NCBI RefSeq assembly: GCF_030651755.1
Contig: NZ_JAUSBZ010000084.1
Span: forward strand, 1 to 34,123
Direction of reading: 5' to 3'
DNA length: 34,123 bases
DNA from: Phenylobacterium sp.
Lineage (GTDB): Bacteria > Pseudomonadota > Alphaproteobacteria > Caulobacterales > Caulobacteraceae
The position numbers were made by a program, and so were the translations under genes. Of this stretch, positions 24,900-34,123 are shown one piece after another. Under the pieces are notes generated by a model. That model was given only the letters and a program-made list of their open reading frames with translations. It was not told the DNA's origin and did no database searches. Numbering within the stretch: the stretch's first letter is position 1; each line of letters starts with the position of its first letter.

Positions 24900-27395
24900 A
24901 TGAGTCTGGATAGCGGCAAGATGGAGCGACGGGCGCTCGAACGCAGCGGCGACGTTGTCGAGGTCCTGGCCCCCGCCTCCTGGCCCAACGCCCAGGTGGA
25001 GGCCTGGCTGGACTGGGCGGGGGGCGAGACCGATCTGCCGGCCGCCATCTTCCGTTTCGCCGAAAACATGGTCCAGTCGGGCCAGCGTCTGGGCCTGTTC
25101 GAGGGCGTGGGCGCCCGCGGCCGGTTCCGTCGCGAGCTCGGCGCCGGTCTGATGGCCGGACGGATCGCCCTGCGCGCCCTTCCTGCTGCCCACACTGAGC
25201 TGCTCTCGGGTCCTGGGGAGATCATCGAACAACTCGCCCGGCTTCGCGCCGAGCACCGGGGCCGCGCCGCCAGCCAGGGCGCGGCGGCCGCCTTCTCCGC
25301 CCGTCAGCAGGGACTGGTGGACGCCATCCATCGCTGCCAGGGCGATCCCGACGCCTGCGCTGATCCGCAACGCAATCCCAGCCTCGCCAGGGCCGCCGAA
25401 GCCGCCCGGGCGGCCGGGGCGTCCGACGCCGCCATCCTTGACACCATCGCCCTCGCGCGCGCGGGGGAAACCCGCCTGCCCACCGCCTTCGCCCCGCCCG
25501 CGCCCGTCCCCCTGACCCTGGCGGTCGTCGACGAGGCCCCAAGCGAGCCGCTGCTGCGCACCCTGGCTCTCAGCGCCTGGGAGACCGGACGGCTGACCGT
25601 TGGGTTCGCATCCATGGCCGAGGCGCCAGTCGCCCTGGGCGCCGTCAGCCTCATGGCCTTCGGGGTTGGCGACTCCTTCGACGCCACGGCCTTTGATGGG
25701 GCAGTTGGCGTGCTCTCCACAGCCCTGGCGGCCCAGGCCGCCGGGGGCGGCGCGGCGCTGGGCCTGGCGGGCCTGGCCGACTGGCTGGCGGCCCACGGCC
25801 ACGCCTATGACTCCGAGGCCGGGCGGGCGGCGGCCCTGGAGCTGTTTGAGCGCGCCAACCGAGTCGCCCGCCTCGCCTGTCCGGGATTGAACGGCGGACT
25901 GGCCGTGTTCGAAGATCCCGAACTCACCCTGATGCTCGGCGGCGCCAGTTCGGCGGGTGAGCCCTGGGAGGGCCCGGTCACCTTCGCTGAGACGGCGGAC
26001 GGCCAGGTGGTTCGCGTCATGAGCGAAGCGGCCCTCTGTGGCCTGCGGGCGGTCGGCGCCGATCTGGACGCGGCTCGCTGGCGCCTGTTGGGGCACGGCA
26101 CCCTCGAAGACGCCCCGGGCGTCGACCATGCCGCCCTCATCGCCAGAGGCTTCACGGAACACGAGATTGGCGCCGTTGAGGCAGCCCTGCCCTATTGCGC
26201 AGCCCTGCGCGAGGCCTTCCGGCCAGAGGTGGTGGGCGAGGGATTTCTCGCGGACGTCCTTGGCGCGCCGGGGGAAGACCTGCATGACCCGCGCTTTGAC
26301 GCCCTGCGCGTCATGGGTTTCACCGAGGCCGCCATCGCCGAGGCCGAGGCCTATGCCCTCGGGGCCAGCCGTCTTGTCGGCTCCGAACTGGCGGACGACC
26401 AGCAGACCATCTTCCTGACCGCCGATGACCTGGGTCCAGCCCCCTATCTCGCCATGCTGGCCCACCTGGCGCCGGCCCTGGCTCGGCCCGCCCAGGCGGA
26501 CTTCACCCTGCCCTGGGACGCCACGCCGGCCGATGTCCAGACCTTGATGGAGCAGGCCCGCCTGGCCGGCGTGCCAATGGTGCGGATCGCCCGAGCCGAG
26601 CCGCCCGCCTACCAGCGTCTGGATCTGCCGACCCCGCGGGAGACTTCGCGCCCGGAAGCGGCGACCCGGCCTGAACCAGTCCAGGAGCCACGGCCCGAGC
26701 GGATCGTGGAACGGGTGGTGGAGCGTGAGCGGGCCAGGCGCAAGCTGCCCGACCGGCGCAAGGGCTATATCCAGAAGGCCTCCGTGGGGGGTCACAAGGT
26801 CTATCTGCACACGGGTGAGTATGACGAGGGCGAACTCGGCGAGATCTTCATCGACATGCACAAGGAAGGCGCCGCCTTCCGCTCGTTGATGAACAATTTC
26901 GCCATCGCCGTCTCCATCGGCCTGCAGTACGGCGTGCCCCTGGACGAGTTCGTCGAGGCCTTCGTCTTCACCCGCTTCGAGCCGGCGGGGCCGGTGACCG
27001 GCAACGACTCCGTGCGCTCGGCGACCTCGATCCTCGACTATGTGTTCCGCGAGCTGGGCGTCTCCTATCTGGGTCGTGACGACCTGGCCAACGCCGATCC
27101 GGACGAGCTGAATGCTGATGGCCTGGGCCGCGGCAAGGCTGATGAGCCCGGCCTCGCCGCGGGCGAGCCGCAGCCGGCCTCGCGCTACATCTCCAAGGGT
27201 TTTTCCCGAGGCGCAGCGCCTGACAACCTCGTGGTCCTGTCCCTGGCCGACCACCGCGCCGCCCGGACGCCAAGCGCCCAGACAGCCGATGTCTGCCCCG
27301 CCTGCGGCGACATCGCCGCGGTGCGAAAGGGCGCCAGCCTGATCTGCGAAACCTGCGGCGCCCGGGCCGGCCGGTTCGACGACGCCACCGGCTGA
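24900..27395 (+). CDS. NrdJ-like protein lacking catalytic cysteines (ribonucleotide reductase pseudoenzyme, TSCPD domain)
   Basis: An 831-residue protein. The start at 24900 ([17 protein letters not shown]) has GAGGGAG upstream. Its C-terminal third (about 613-760) is unmistakably the tail of alphaproteobacterial B12-dependent ribonucleotide reductase Nrd[75 protein letters not shown], ending in a zinc ribbon C799-x2-C802...C816-x2-C819. The rest matches NrdJ only faintly: [18 protein letters not shown] and [10 protein letters not shown] recall NLASLNLLKF...SFD and IPYDSEEGRA, and [11 protein letters not shown]...[12 protein letters not shown] recalls its later half. The active-site NPC-type motifs are absent: one position reads IFLTADDLG. 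NrdJ is about 1,200 residues, so roughly a third is missing. Reductase activity is not expected; a structural or regulatory role is possible. Confidence 0.82.
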   Translation: MSLDSGKMERRALERSGDVVEVLAPASWPNAQVEAWLDWAGGETDLPAAIFRFAENMVQSGQRLGLFEGVGARGRFRRELGAGLMAGRIALRALPAAHTELLSGPGEIIEQLARLRAEHRGRAASQGAAAAFSARQQGLVDAIHRCQGDPDACADPQRNPSLARAAEAARAAGASDAAILDTIALARAGETRLPTAFAPPAPVPLTLAVVDEAPSEPLLRTLALSAWETGRLTVGFASMAEAPVALGAVSLMAFGVGDSFDATAFDGAVGVLSTALAAQAAGGGAALGLAGLADWLAAHGHAYDSEAGRAAALELFERANRVARLACPGLNGGLAVFEDPELTLMLGGASSAGEPWEGPVTFAETADGQVVRVMSEAALCGLRAVGADLDAARWRLLGHGTLEDAPGVDHAALIARGFTEHEIGAVEAALPYCAALREAFRPEVVGEGFLADVLGAPGEDLHDPRFDALRVMGFTEAAIAEAEAYALGASRLVGSELADDQQTIFLTADDLGPAPYLAMLAHLAPALARPAQADFTLPWDATPADVQTLMEQARLAGVPMVRIARAEPPAYQRLDLPTPRETSRPEAATRPEPVQEPRPERIVERVVERERARRKLPDRRKGYIQKASVGGHKVYLHTGEYDEGELGEIFIDMHKEGAAFRSLMNNFAIAVSIGLQYGVPLDEFVEAFVFTRFEPAGPVTGNDSVRSATSILDYVFRELGVSYLGRDDLANADPDELNADGLGRGKADEPGLAAGEPQPASRYISKGFSRGAAPDNLVVLSLADHRAARTPSAQTADVCPACGDIAAVRKGASLICETCGARAGRFDDATG

Positions 27396-27430
27396 CCTTG
27401 GCCGCGCACACCTGGCCTTAAGCTTGCACG

Positions 27431-27444
27431 GACTAGGGCTAGTC
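27431..27444. repeat. short inverted repeat upstream of the first pentapeptide gene
   Basis: GACTAG-GG-CTAGTC is a perfect 6-base-arm inverted repeat 27 bases before the ATG at 27471, beside TTGCAC (27424-27429). It could be part of a promoter or an operator; the spacing does not fit the standard promoter consensus. Confidence 0.3.
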
Positions 27445-27470
27445 GTTCCGTATGATGCAAGGCGCCGCCC

Positions 27471-27959
27471 ATGAGACTGTCTGGACCCCTCGCCCTTCTC
27501 GCTGTCCTGGCCCTCGCGGCGCCGGTCGCGGCGCAGAACGCCGGCCAGATCAGTCAGGTGCGCGCCGGCGCCAGCTGCCCCAAGTGCAATCTCTTTCAGG
27601 CGGAATTGGGCGGCCTGACCCTGAAGGGCAAGAACCTGTCGGGGGCGCGATTGCGCCAGGCCGATCTCAGCCTGACGATCATGAACCGCACCAACTTCGC
27701 CGGCGCCGATCTGCGTGACGTGGAGGCCTATGGCGGCGTCTTCTCAAGCGCCAGCTTCGCCGGCGCCGATCTGACCAATGCCAGCTTCGTCGGCGCCCAC
27801 CTGGACGGCGCCAACTTCCGGGGCGCGCGACTGGCCGGCGCGAACTTCTCTGGCGCGGAGATGGCCAGGTCGGTGGGCCTCGCCCAGGCCCAGCTCAACC
27901 AGGCCTGCGGCGACTCTGCCACCCGCCTGCCGGGCGGGCTGCGCATTCCCCCATGCTAA
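27471..27959 (+). CDS. exported pentapeptide-repeat protein, shorter paralogue
   Basis: A 162-residue protein with a signal peptide (cleavage near AA-QN, residue 21). After it comes C36-P-K-C39, then about 18 pentapeptide-type repeats of the A(D/N)Lxx kind (about 40-130: FAGADL, FAGADL, FVGAHL, FRGARL, FSGAEM), predicting a right-handed quadrilateral beta-helix. It ends C146-G-D-S-A-T-R-L-P-G-G-L...C162. The next gene encodes a longer paralogue with the same layout. The four cysteines may form two disulfides in the periplasm. The function is unknown; the Qnr-type DNA-mimic role is unlikely for an exported protein. Confidence 0.85.
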   Translation: MRLSGPLALLAVLALAAPVAAQNAGQISQVRAGASCPKCNLFQAELGGLTLKGKNLSGARLRQADLSLTIMNRTNFAGADLRDVEAYGGVFSSASFAGADLTNASFVGAHLDGANFRGARLAGANFSGAEMARSVGLAQAQLNQACGDSATRLPGGLRIPPC

Positions 27960-28042
27960 GGTCGTAAAATTACTGGGAATTAAGTGGTCATTCCGGCCTG
28001 GCCGTCGCAGATGGATAGCCTAGACATGGAGCCCTCGCCCTG

Positions 28043-28897
28043 ATGAACCGGCCCACCTGCCTCCTGGCGCTCCTCGCGGTCCTGGTCGGCTTCGCCCCGG
28101 TCGCCGCCAACGCCATGGTGAGCGACAAGGCCGTGGCCAAGATCGTCGCCTTTGGCGGATCCTGCGCCAAGTGCGAGCTCTCGGGCCGCAAGCTGGCGGG
28201 CGCACGGTTCATGGGCGCCAATTTCGCTGAGGCCGCCCTCGTCGGCGCGGATCTGCGCGGCGCCCGCTTTCATGGGTCGGCCTTCACCCGCGCCAACCTG
28301 TCGCGCGCCGACCTGTCCGACAGCGCCATGATGGGGGTGAGTTTTGGCGGGGCCAACCTGTCCGACGCCATTCTGCGCTCTGCGGAGGCCAAGGGGTCTG
28401 ACTTCGCCCAGGCCGATCTGAGCCGGGCCGATCTGCGCGATGTGGACGCCAGCGGCTCGAATTTCGCCCAGGCCAATCTCACTGATGCGCGGCTTATGGA
28501 CGCCGAGCTGAAGGGTGTGAATTTCACCAATGTGAACGCCCGCGGGGCAGACTTTCGCGACGCCGAACTGACCGCATCCAATCTGAGCGCCGGCCGCTTT
28601 GACCGCGCCTCCTTCCGATCAGCCGAACTGGACATGGCCAATCTGCGGAACGCCATCTTTCATGGGGCGGACTTCCGCGGCGCCAGCATGGACCGGACCA
28701 ATCTGGGCGGCGCCGATCTGTCCCGCGCCCGGGGCCTGGTCCAGTCTCAGATCAACGAAGCCTGCGCAGATGGCGCCACCCGCCTCCCCTCCGGCCTGAC
28801 GGCCAGGATCTGCAGCGGCCGGTCCATGACGTCGCCAACGCCGCCGAGCCCGCCTGCGCCACCGGTCCCCCGCTTCCTGGAGATCGGCCTCGATTGA
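28043..28897 (+). CDS. exported pentapeptide-repeat protein, longer paralogue
   Basis: A 284-residue paralogue of the preceding gene. The signal peptide is cleaved near ANA (residue 24), followed by KIVAFGGS-C41-A-K-C44-ELSG. About 36 pentapeptide units (about 47-230) give a beta-helix of roughly nine turns, about twice that of its neighbour. The end of the helix is GLVQSQINEAC241-ADGATRLPSGL...C257, matching the shorter protein including the 16-residue cysteine spacing. A Pro/Ser-rich tail of about 25 residues follows. The 83-base gap between the genes has no clear terminator, so they may be co-transcribed. The pair looks like a tandem duplication with later change in repeat number. Confidence 0.87.
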   Translation: MNRPTCLLALLAVLVGFAPVAANAMVSDKAVAKIVAFGGSCAKCELSGRKLAGARFMGANFAEAALVGADLRGARFHGSAFTRANLSRADLSDSAMMGVSFGGANLSDAILRSAEAKGSDFAQADLSRADLRDVDASGSNFAQANLTDARLMDAELKGVNFTNVNARGADFRDAELTASNLSAGRFDRASFRSAELDMANLRNAIFHGADFRGASMDRTNLGGADLSRARGLVQSQINEACADGATRLPSGLTARICSGRSMTSPTPPSPPAPPVPRFLEIGLD

Positions 28898-28914
28898 GCC
28901 GGCTCAGGCCGGCT
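28897..28914. terminator. compact hairpin spanning the convergent ends of pentapeptide gene and aspS
   Basis: AGCCGGC (28897-28903), loop TCAG, GCCGGCT (28908-28914). The loop contains the aspS stop codon (TCA on the plus strand) and the first base of the stem is the last base of the pentapeptide gene stop. A seven-base GC-rich stem without a T-run; probably a bidirectional transcript end. Confidence 0.5.
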
Positions 28915-30685
28915 TGATCGGCAGGGCCAGTCGCAGGCTGAGCTCTTTCAACTGCTTGTCCTCGACCTCTGACGGCGCGCTCATCAGCAGATCCTGGCCC
29001 TGCTGATTCAGCGGAAAGGCGATGACCTCACGGATGGCCGTCTGACCGGCCAGCAGCATGACGATCCGGTCGATGCCCGGCGCCAGGCCCCCGTGCGGCG
29101 GCGCGCCATAGCGGAAGGCGTTCAGCATGCCGCCGAACTGGTCCTCGACCACCTGCTGGCTGTAGCCCGCGATCTCGAAGGCCTTGAGCATCACATCGGC
29201 CCGGTGATTCCGCACCGCGCCCGAGCACAGCTCATAGCCGTTGCAGACGATGTCGTACTGGTAGGCCAGGATATCGAGCGGGTCCTGGGTCTGCAGCGCC
29301 TCCATCTCCCCCTGGGGCATGGAGAAGGGGTTGTGCGAGAAGTCGACGTGGTTCGACTCCTCGTTCATCTCGAACATCGGGAAGTCGACGATCCAGACGA
29401 ATTCGAAGCGGTCCTCGTCCACCAGCTTCAGGTCGGTCCCGACCTTGGTCCGGGCCGCGCCGGCGAACTTGTAGAAGACCTTCGGGTCGCCGGCGACGAA
29501 GAAGGCCGCGTCGCCCTGGCTCAGGCCCAAGGCCCCCATCAGGGCGTCGGTCTTCTCAGCCCCCAGGTTCTTGGCGATCGGACCGCCCCAGCCGCCCTGG
29601 TCCTCGCTCCAGAAGATGTAGCCCAGGCCCGGCTGCCCCTCGCCCTGCGCCCAGGAGTTCATCCGGTCGCAGAAGGCGCGGCTGCCGCCCTTGGGGGCGG
29701 GAATCGCCCACACGGCGTTCTTGGGGTCTTCCAGGATGCGGGCGAACAGGCCAAAGCCGCCGCCGCGGAAATGGTCGGACACCGCCTGCATCTGGATCGG
29801 GTTGCGCAGGTCGGGCTTGTCCGAGCCGTACTTGGCGATCGCCTCCCGGTAGGGGATGCGCGGGAACGGATAGGGCGTCACCGGCTTGCCGTTCGAAAAC
29901 TCCTCGAACACCCCGTGCATCACCGGCTCGATGGCGGCGAAGATGTCTTCCTGGGTGACGAAGCTCATCTCCACGTCGAGCTGGTAGAATTCCAGGCTGC
30001 GGTCGGCCCGCAGGTCCTCGTCGCGAAAGCACGGCGCGATCTGGAAATAACGGTCGAAGCCCGCCACCATCAGCAGCTGCTTGAACTGCTGCGGGGCCTG
30101 GGGCAGCGCGTAGAACTTGCCCGCATGCAGGCGCGAGGGCACCAGGAAGTCCCGGGCGCCTTCCGGCGACGAGGCCGTCAGGATCGGGGTCTGGAACTCG
30201 TTGAAGCCCTGGTCGGTCATGCGACGGCGAATCGAGGCGATCACCTGGCTGCGCAGCAGGATGTTGCGATGCAAGGTCTCGCGACGCAGGTCCAGATAGC
30301 GGTGCTTGAGTCGGATTTCCTCCGGATAGTCCGGCTCGCCAAACACCGGCAGGGGCAGCTCGGCGGCCTCCGACAGCACCTGGACGCCCTTGACCTGCAC
30401 TTCGATCTCGCCGGTGGGCAGGTTGGGGTTCACGGTCTCCGGCGTGCGCGCGACCACCGCGCCATCGATGCAGATGACGCTCTCGGCCCGCAGACGCTCA
30501 ACAGCCGCAAAGCCGGGCGTGTCCGGCGCCAGCACCAGCTGGGTCAGGCCGTAATTGTCCCGCAGGTCCACGAAAACGAGACCGCCATGGTCGCGCTTGC
30601 GATGGATCCACCCGGAAAGGCGGACGGACTGCCCTGTGTCGCCAGCGCGAAGCTGACCGCAGGTGTGGGAGCGATATGGGTGCAT
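28904..30685 (-). CDS. aspS: aspartyl-tRNA synthetase
   Basis: A 593-residue class IIb synthetase. The start is placed at [13 protein letters not shown] (30685), the conserved family N-terminus; an in-frame extension to 30751 has no similarity. An N-terminal OB-fold anticodon domain (about 1-105; [20 protein letters not shown]) is followed by the catalytic core with motif 2 [10 protein letters not shown], a GAD insert (about 285-410) and motif 3 in [15 protein letters not shown]. Whether it is discriminating or also charges tRNA-Asn (with GatCAB) cannot be judged reliably here. No clear Shine-Dalgarno sequence is seen. It lies 107 bases after the serine hydrolase. Confidence 0.97.
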   Translation of the reverse strand: MHPYRSHTCGQLRAGDTGQSVRLSGWIHRKRDHGGLVFVDLRDNYGLTQLVLAPDTPGFAAVERLRAESVICIDGAVVARTPETVNPNLPTGEIEVQVKGVQVLSEAAELPLPVFGEPDYPEEIRLKHRYLDLRRETLHRNILLRSQVIASIRRRMTDQGFNEFQTPILTASSPEGARDFLVPSRLHAGKFYALPQAPQQFKQLLMVAGFDRYFQIAPCFRDEDLRADRSLEFYQLDVEMSFVTQEDIFAAIEPVMHGVFEEFSNGKPVTPYPFPRIPYREAIAKYGSDKPDLRNPIQMQAVSDHFRGGGFGLFARILEDPKNAVWAIPAPKGGSRAFCDRMNSWAQGEGQPGLGYIFWSEDQGGWGGPIAKNLGAEKTDALMGALGLSQGDAAFFVAGDPKVFYKFAGAARTKVGTDLKLVDEDRFEFVWIVDFPMFEMNEESNHVDFSHNPFSMPQGEMEALQTQDPLDILAYQYDIVCNGYELCSGAVRNHRADVMLKAFEIAGYSQQVVEDQFGGMLNAFRYGAPPHGGLAPGIDRIVMLLAGQTAIREVIAFPLNQQGQDLLMSAPSEVEDKQLKELSLRLALPIKPA

Positions 30686-30792
30686 GAGGAGTCGCAGAAA
30701 AAGCAGGGAAATCGAGGCGCGGAAGGGCGCATGCGGGGCCAGCCTTGTCAAGGCGAAGGACCGGCGCGGGTCCCGCCCTTCGGCCCTGTCAG

Positions 30793-32121
30793 CTACTTCG
30801 CCGGGTCGACCAGGGCCTGATAGACCAGGGTCCGCGTCGCCGTGCCAAGGTCGGGCCCGCCGGTGCCGCCGAACCGCTGGATCATGCCGACGAACACCAC
30901 GTCGTTTGTCGGATCGACCCAGAACCAGGTGCCGGCCGCCCCGCCCCAGCTCATCGTCCCCTGGCCCTCCAGACTTCCGGCCTTGCGCGGGTCCTTGACC
31001 ACCGCGAAGTCCAGGCCAAAACCCACCGCGTCGTTGAATCGCGTCCCCACCGAGCCGTTGGACGAGACCAGGGCGTCTGCGGGAATCATGTCGGTTCCCA
31101 TGAGTTCGACGGTCGCTGGCGATAGAATCCGCACCCCGTCCAATTGGCCGCCATTGGCGATCATCTGAGCGAACCGGGCATAGTCGGAGACGGTTGAAAC
31201 CAGGCCGCCACCACCAGATTCCAGGGCCGGCGGAACGGTGAAGTCCTGGGCGGGCGCGCCGGCCAGCTCACGGGCCTCAAAGAGCGGTCCACCCTCCGGG
31301 GCGCCCACATAGACCGCCGCAAGACGGTGCGCTGACGCGGCCGGCACATGGAAGCCCGTGTCAGGCATCTTGAGCGGTGCAAAGATTCGCTCGGCCATAA
31401 AGGCGCCCAGGGTCTGGCCGCTCAGCTTCTCGACAATGTGGCCCTGGATATCGACAGCGATGGAATAGCTCCAGTCGCTTCCCGGCTGGAACAACAGGGG
31501 AATCGTCGCCGTTTTCTCGACCATTTCCTGCAAGGACGACGAGCCCAGCACGCTCTTCTCGCGGAACATCCGGTCAACCGCCCGCTCGTCGGACAGGCCA
31601 TAGCCGAAGCCTGCGGTGTGGCTCATCAGTTCGCGCATGGTGGGCTCGCGGGCGACCGGCTCCAGGATCGGCCGCCCCTGGGCGTCCTCGCCGGTCATCA
31701 CCATCAGATTGGCCAGCTCAGGCGCATAGCGGCTGACCGGATCGTCGAGGCGCCAGCGGCCCTCTTCGAACAGAATCATCATGGCCACACCGGTCACCGG
31801 CTTGGTCATGGAATAGATGCGGAAGATGGCGTCCTTCTGCATCGGCCGCTGGTCGGCGAGGTTCGCCTGACCATGGGTGTTGAAGGCGACGACCTTGCCA
31901 TGGCGGGCCAGCAGGGTGGATATCCCGGCCACACGGCCATCGGCCACCACCTGGGCCATGGCGGCGTCCAGGCGCTTCAGCCGCTCGGCGGAGAAGCCCA
32001 CCGACTCGGGACTTGCGGCGGCCGGCAGGGGCGCTGGCGCCCGCTGGGCCAGGGCCGATGACGGCGCAGCCAGCAGAACGACGGCGAGCATCGCTGCCGA
32101 CAGACGGTTGGAACGGAACAT
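30793..32121 (-). CDS. exported beta-lactamase-fold serine hydrolase (class C / family VIII esterase-like)
   Basis: A 442-residue serine hydrolase of the PBP/beta-lactamase fold. A signal peptide ends at about SALAQ (26), so it is periplasmic or secreted. The catalytic S104-M-T-K107 is in [10 protein letters not shown]; the second motif tyrosine is Y219 in DWSYSIAVD, where class C beta-lactamases have YxN, and the YS-[IL] form is typical of family VIII esterases. The third motif region reads [15 protein letters not shown], lacking KTG. An esterase or peptidase is more likely than a beta-lactamase. GGGGAGG precedes the ATG at 32121; an in-frame extension to 32358 is rejected because it would overlap parC. 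Confidence 0.9.
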   Translation of the reverse strand: MFRSNRLSAAMLAVVLLAAPSSALAQRAPAPLPAAASPESVGFSAERLKRLDAAMAQVVADGRVAGISTLLARHGKVVAFNTHGQANLADQRPMQKDAIFRIYSMTKPVTGVAMMILFEEGRWRLDDPVSRYAPELANLMVMTGEDAQGRPILEPVAREPTMRELMSHTAGFGYGLSDERAVDRMFREKSVLGSSSLQEMVEKTATIPLLFQPGSDWSYSIAVDIQGHIVEKLSGQTLGAFMAERIFAPLKMPDTGFHVPAASAHRLAAVYVGAPEGGPLFEARELAGAPAQDFTVPPALESGGGGLVSTVSDYARFAQMIANGGQLDGVRILSPATVELMGTDMIPADALVSSNGSVGTRFNDAVGFGLDFAVVKDPRKAGSLEGQGTMSWGGAAGTWFWVDPTNDVVFVGMIQRFGGTGGPDLGTATRTLVYQALVDPAK

Positions 32122-32212
32122 GTGAGGCCTCCCCAGAACTCTTTGGGCGGAACCTAGCGGAGCCTGCGCCCCCGGCAATGGCCAAGCCGTTCTTGCCGGG
32201 GGCGCGCGGACC

Positions 32213-34123
32213 CTATTTCGGCTTGAACCGCTTGCTGGTCGGGAAGCCGCGGGGGGCGAGCTTGCCGGCGCCGGCGCGGCGCCCCAGCCAGTCGCGCCAC
32301 TCGGTCCAGACGCGGGTGCGGCCGGCGGGATCGATCCAGGCGGCGCCGATTTCGGCATTGAACACCACCGCGTCCCGCAAACCCCCTTCGCGATAGGACT
32401 GCAGCTTGACCCCCTTGCCCCGGGGCATTTCCGGGAGCTCGGAGATGGGGAAGATGAGAATCTTGCCGTTGTCGCCGATCACCGCGATGTGGTCGCCCGT
32501 AACCGCCAGGGTCGGCAGAGCGCCGCGCTTGTCGACAGTGAGCACCTGCTTGCCCGCCCGCCGTCCAGAGACAGCTTCATCCTCCGCCAGGACAAAGCCG
32601 TATCCAGCCCTGGAGGCCAGCACCCGGCGCAGGCCGGGCTTGTGGGCGAAGACGTCGACGATCTCCACCTGGTCTTCCAGGTCGATCATCAGCCGCAGGG
32701 GCTCGCCGTGGCCGCGGGCCGAGGGCAGCTTGTCACAGCCCAAGGTAAAGAACCGCCCGTCCGAGGCCAGGATCAGCAGCTTGTCGGTGGTTTCGGCCGG
32801 GACGATGAAGCCCAGCTTGTCGCCCTCCTTGAATTTCAGTTCGGGAGGGTCGTCCACCTTGCCCTTGGCCGCCCGGATCCAGCCCCGCTCCGACAGGATG
32901 ACGGTGATCGGCTCGCGGGGGATCATCGCCTCGATAGCCGCCTCGGCGTCCACATCGGGGGCGTCGGCGAAGATGGAACGGCGGGCGCCCAGCTTGGTCT
33001 CCTGGCCGAGCACCTTCTTGACCTCCTTGAGGCCCACCCCCACCAGCTTCCACTGGCGCGGTTCGGACTCCAGCAGCTTCAGCAGGCCGTCACGTTCTTC
33101 CGACAGTTCGCCATGCTCGCGACGGATCTCCATCTCCTCCAGCCGGGCCAACTGCCGCAGACGGGTATTGAGGATGGCGTCAGCCTGCAGCTCGGAGAGC
33201 TTGAAGGTCTCGATCAGCTTGGCCTTGGGCTCGCTCTCGTGCCGAACGATGCGGATCACCTCGTCCAGATTGAGATAGGCGATCAGCAGGCCATCAAGGA
33301 TGTGCAGCCGCGCCTCGATCTTCGCCAGCCGGTGGCGGGCCCGACGCACCAGCACCTCGCGCCGATGGTCGAGGAAGGCGCGCAGGGCCTCTTTCAGGCT
33401 CATCACCCGGGGCGTGCCCCGGGCGTCCAGCACATTGAGGTTCACCGGGAACCGGGTCTCGAGGTCCGAGAGCTTGAACAGGCTCTCCATCAGGACTTCG
33501 GGCTCGATGTTGCGGCTCTTCGGCTCCAGGACCAGCCGCACGTCCTCAGCCGACTCGTCGCGCACGTCGCCCAGCAGGGGCGCGCGCTTGTTCTCGATCA
33601 GATTGGCCAGTTGTTCGACCAGATCGGCCTTCTTCACCTGATAGGGAATCTCGGTGACGATGATCTGATAGGTCCCCCGTCCGGTATCCTCCCGCGTCCA
33701 GGTCGCCCGGGTGCGGATGCCGCCCCGGCCGGTCTCATAAGTCTCGACCATCGAGGCGTGAGGCTCGACGATGACCCCGCCGGTGGGGAAGTCCGGCCCT
33801 TTCACATGCACCATCAGGTCGGCCGTGCTGACGTCAGGGGCGTCCAGCATCAGCAGGCAGGCGTCGATCAGTTCGCCGGCGTTGTGCGGCGGGATCGAGG
33901 TGGCCATACCCACGGCGATGCCGCTGGAGCCATTGGCCAGCAGGTTGGGAAAACCCGCCGGCAGGACCACAGGCTCGGAGTCCTCGCCATCATAGGTGGC
34001 GCGGAAATCGACGGCGTCCTCGTCGATTCCGTCCAGCAGCAGCTGGGAGGCCTCGGTCAGCTTGCACTCGGTGTAGCGCATGGCCGCGGCGTTATCGCCG
34101 TCGATATTGCCGAAATTGCCCTG
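32213..34123 (-). CDS. parC: DNA topoisomerase IV subunit A (partial, N-terminus missing)
   Basis: A 636-residue C-terminal part of ParC; the gene runs off the right edge with QGNFGNIDGDNAAAMRYTE at the boundary. The active-site tyrosine is in AAMRYTE (codon 34075-34073). The breakage-reunion core continues through LLDGIDEDAVDF, LPAGFPNLLANGSSGIAVGM and the coiled-coil and gate (RARHRLAKIEARLHILDGLL), followed by a ParC-type beta-pinwheel with degenerate blades. The absence of a canonical GyrA box in the pinwheel and general sequence favour ParC over GyrA. The enzyme decatenates daughter chromosomes with ParE. The serine hydrolase starts 91 bases downstream. Confidence 0.93.
   Translation of the reverse strand, partial: QGNFGNIDGDNAAAMRYTECKLTEASQLLLDGIDEDAVDFRATYDGEDSEPVVLPAGFPNLLANGSSGIAVGMATSIPPHNAGELIDACLLMLDAPDVSTADLMVHVKGPDFPTGGVIVEPHASMVETYETGRGGIRTRATWTREDTGRGTYQIIVTEIPYQVKKADLVEQLANLIENKRAPLLGDVRDESAEDVRLVLEPKSRNIEPEVLMESLFKLSDLETRFPVNLNVLDARGTPRVMSLKEALRAFLDHRREVLVRRARHRLAKIEARLHILDGLLIAYLNLDEVIRIVRHESEPKAKLIETFKLSELQADAILNTRLRQLARLEEMEIRREHGELSEERDGLLKLLESEPRQWKLVGVGLKEVKKVLGQETKLGARRSIFADAPDVDAEAAIEAMIPREPITVILSERGWIRAAKGKVDDPPELKFKEGDKLGFIVPAETTDKLLILASDGRFFTLGCDKLPSARGHGEPLRLMIDLEDQVEIVDVFAHKPGLRRVLASRAGYGFVLAEDEAVSGRRAGKQVLTVDKRGALPTLAVTGDHIAVIGDNGKILIFPISELPEMPRGKGVKLQSYREGGLRDAVVFNAEIGAAWIDPAGRTRVWTEWRDWLGRRAGAGKLAPRGFPTSKRFKPK

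Noticed and set aside
24849..27254. An 801-codon open frame antisense to the NrdJ-like gene
   Set aside because: Its low-complexity Gly/Arg/Gln/His-rich translation shows no family resemblance; long antisense frames are expected opposite GC-rich genes with biased third positions.
29093..30820. A 575-codon open frame antisense to aspS
   Set aside because: Shadow of a conserved gene; the translation has no recognisable domain and the aspS frame is fully conserved.
30793..32121. Annotation of the serine hydrolase as an antibiotic-resistance beta-lactamase
   Set aside because: The YxN and KTG motifs are replaced by YSI and a non-KTG segment, which fits family VIII esterases or related peptidases better.
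32122..32358. Upstream in-frame extension of the serine hydrolase
   Set aside because: It would overlap the end of parC by about 146 bases, and the signal peptide and GGGGAGG site clearly mark the start at 32121.

Overview
The window is a dense, GC-rich chromosomal segment of an alphaproteobacterium, most likely a member of the Caulobacteraceae (Caulobacter / Phenylobacterium type). The taxonomic signals are a bactofilin overlapping an M23 endopeptidase and lying next to prfB, mrcA, amiC and rne; an RNase E with an acidic insert in its S1 domain and a GWW-containing C-terminus; an aroQ-accB-accC-aat run followed by DUF2155 and NDUFA12-like genes; and Caulobacter-style promoters. I see no prophage, insertion sequence, CRISPR array, rRNA or tRNA. 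This is a core-genome region, and its unusual features lie inside individual proteins and intergenic repeats.

Layout. 1-2079 (minus): iscR, a group I cysteine desulfurase and the start of sufB, the head of an Fe-S assembly operon behind a recognisable promoter. 2235-2885 (plus): an alpha/beta-hydrolase whose nucleophile position is Asp rather than Ser. 2905-5350 (minus): anmK coupled to a secreted M20 amidohydrolase. 5540-7363 (plus): tyrS and a one-cysteine Bcp peroxiredoxin. 7620-9303 (plus): M23 endopeptidase and bactofilin, overlapping. 9355-14219 (minus): amiC, mrcA (PBP1A) and prfB; prfB carries a classic +1 programmed frameshift. 14624-18802 (plus): rne and a BepA-like M48 metalloprotease. 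18965-19693 (plus): a DsbA-like lipoprotein between palindromic repeats. 19745-20747 (minus): thiS-thiG. 20836-23783 (plus): aroQ, accB, accC, aat. 23729-24731 (minus): an NDUFA12-like protein and a DUF2155 protein. 24900-27395 (plus): an 831-residue protein that looks like a shortened, catalytically dead relative of the B12-dependent ribonucleotide reductase NrdJ. 27471-28897 (plus): two paralogous exported pentapeptide-repeat proteins. 28904-34123 (minus): parC (partial), a serine hydrolase and aspS.

Functional themes. Cell-wall growth and turnover dominates the middle (M23/bactofilin, PBP1A, AmiC, AnmK), with envelope quality control beside it (M48 protease, DsbA-like lipoprotein). Translation and RNA turnover are represented by tyrS, aspS, prfB, aat and rne. 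Metabolic genes cover fatty-acid initiation (accBC), shikimate (aroQ) and thiamine (thiSG). The observations most worth following are the NrdJ-like pseudoenzyme, the Ser-to-Asp hydrolase and the two exported pentapeptide proteins with identically spaced cysteines.
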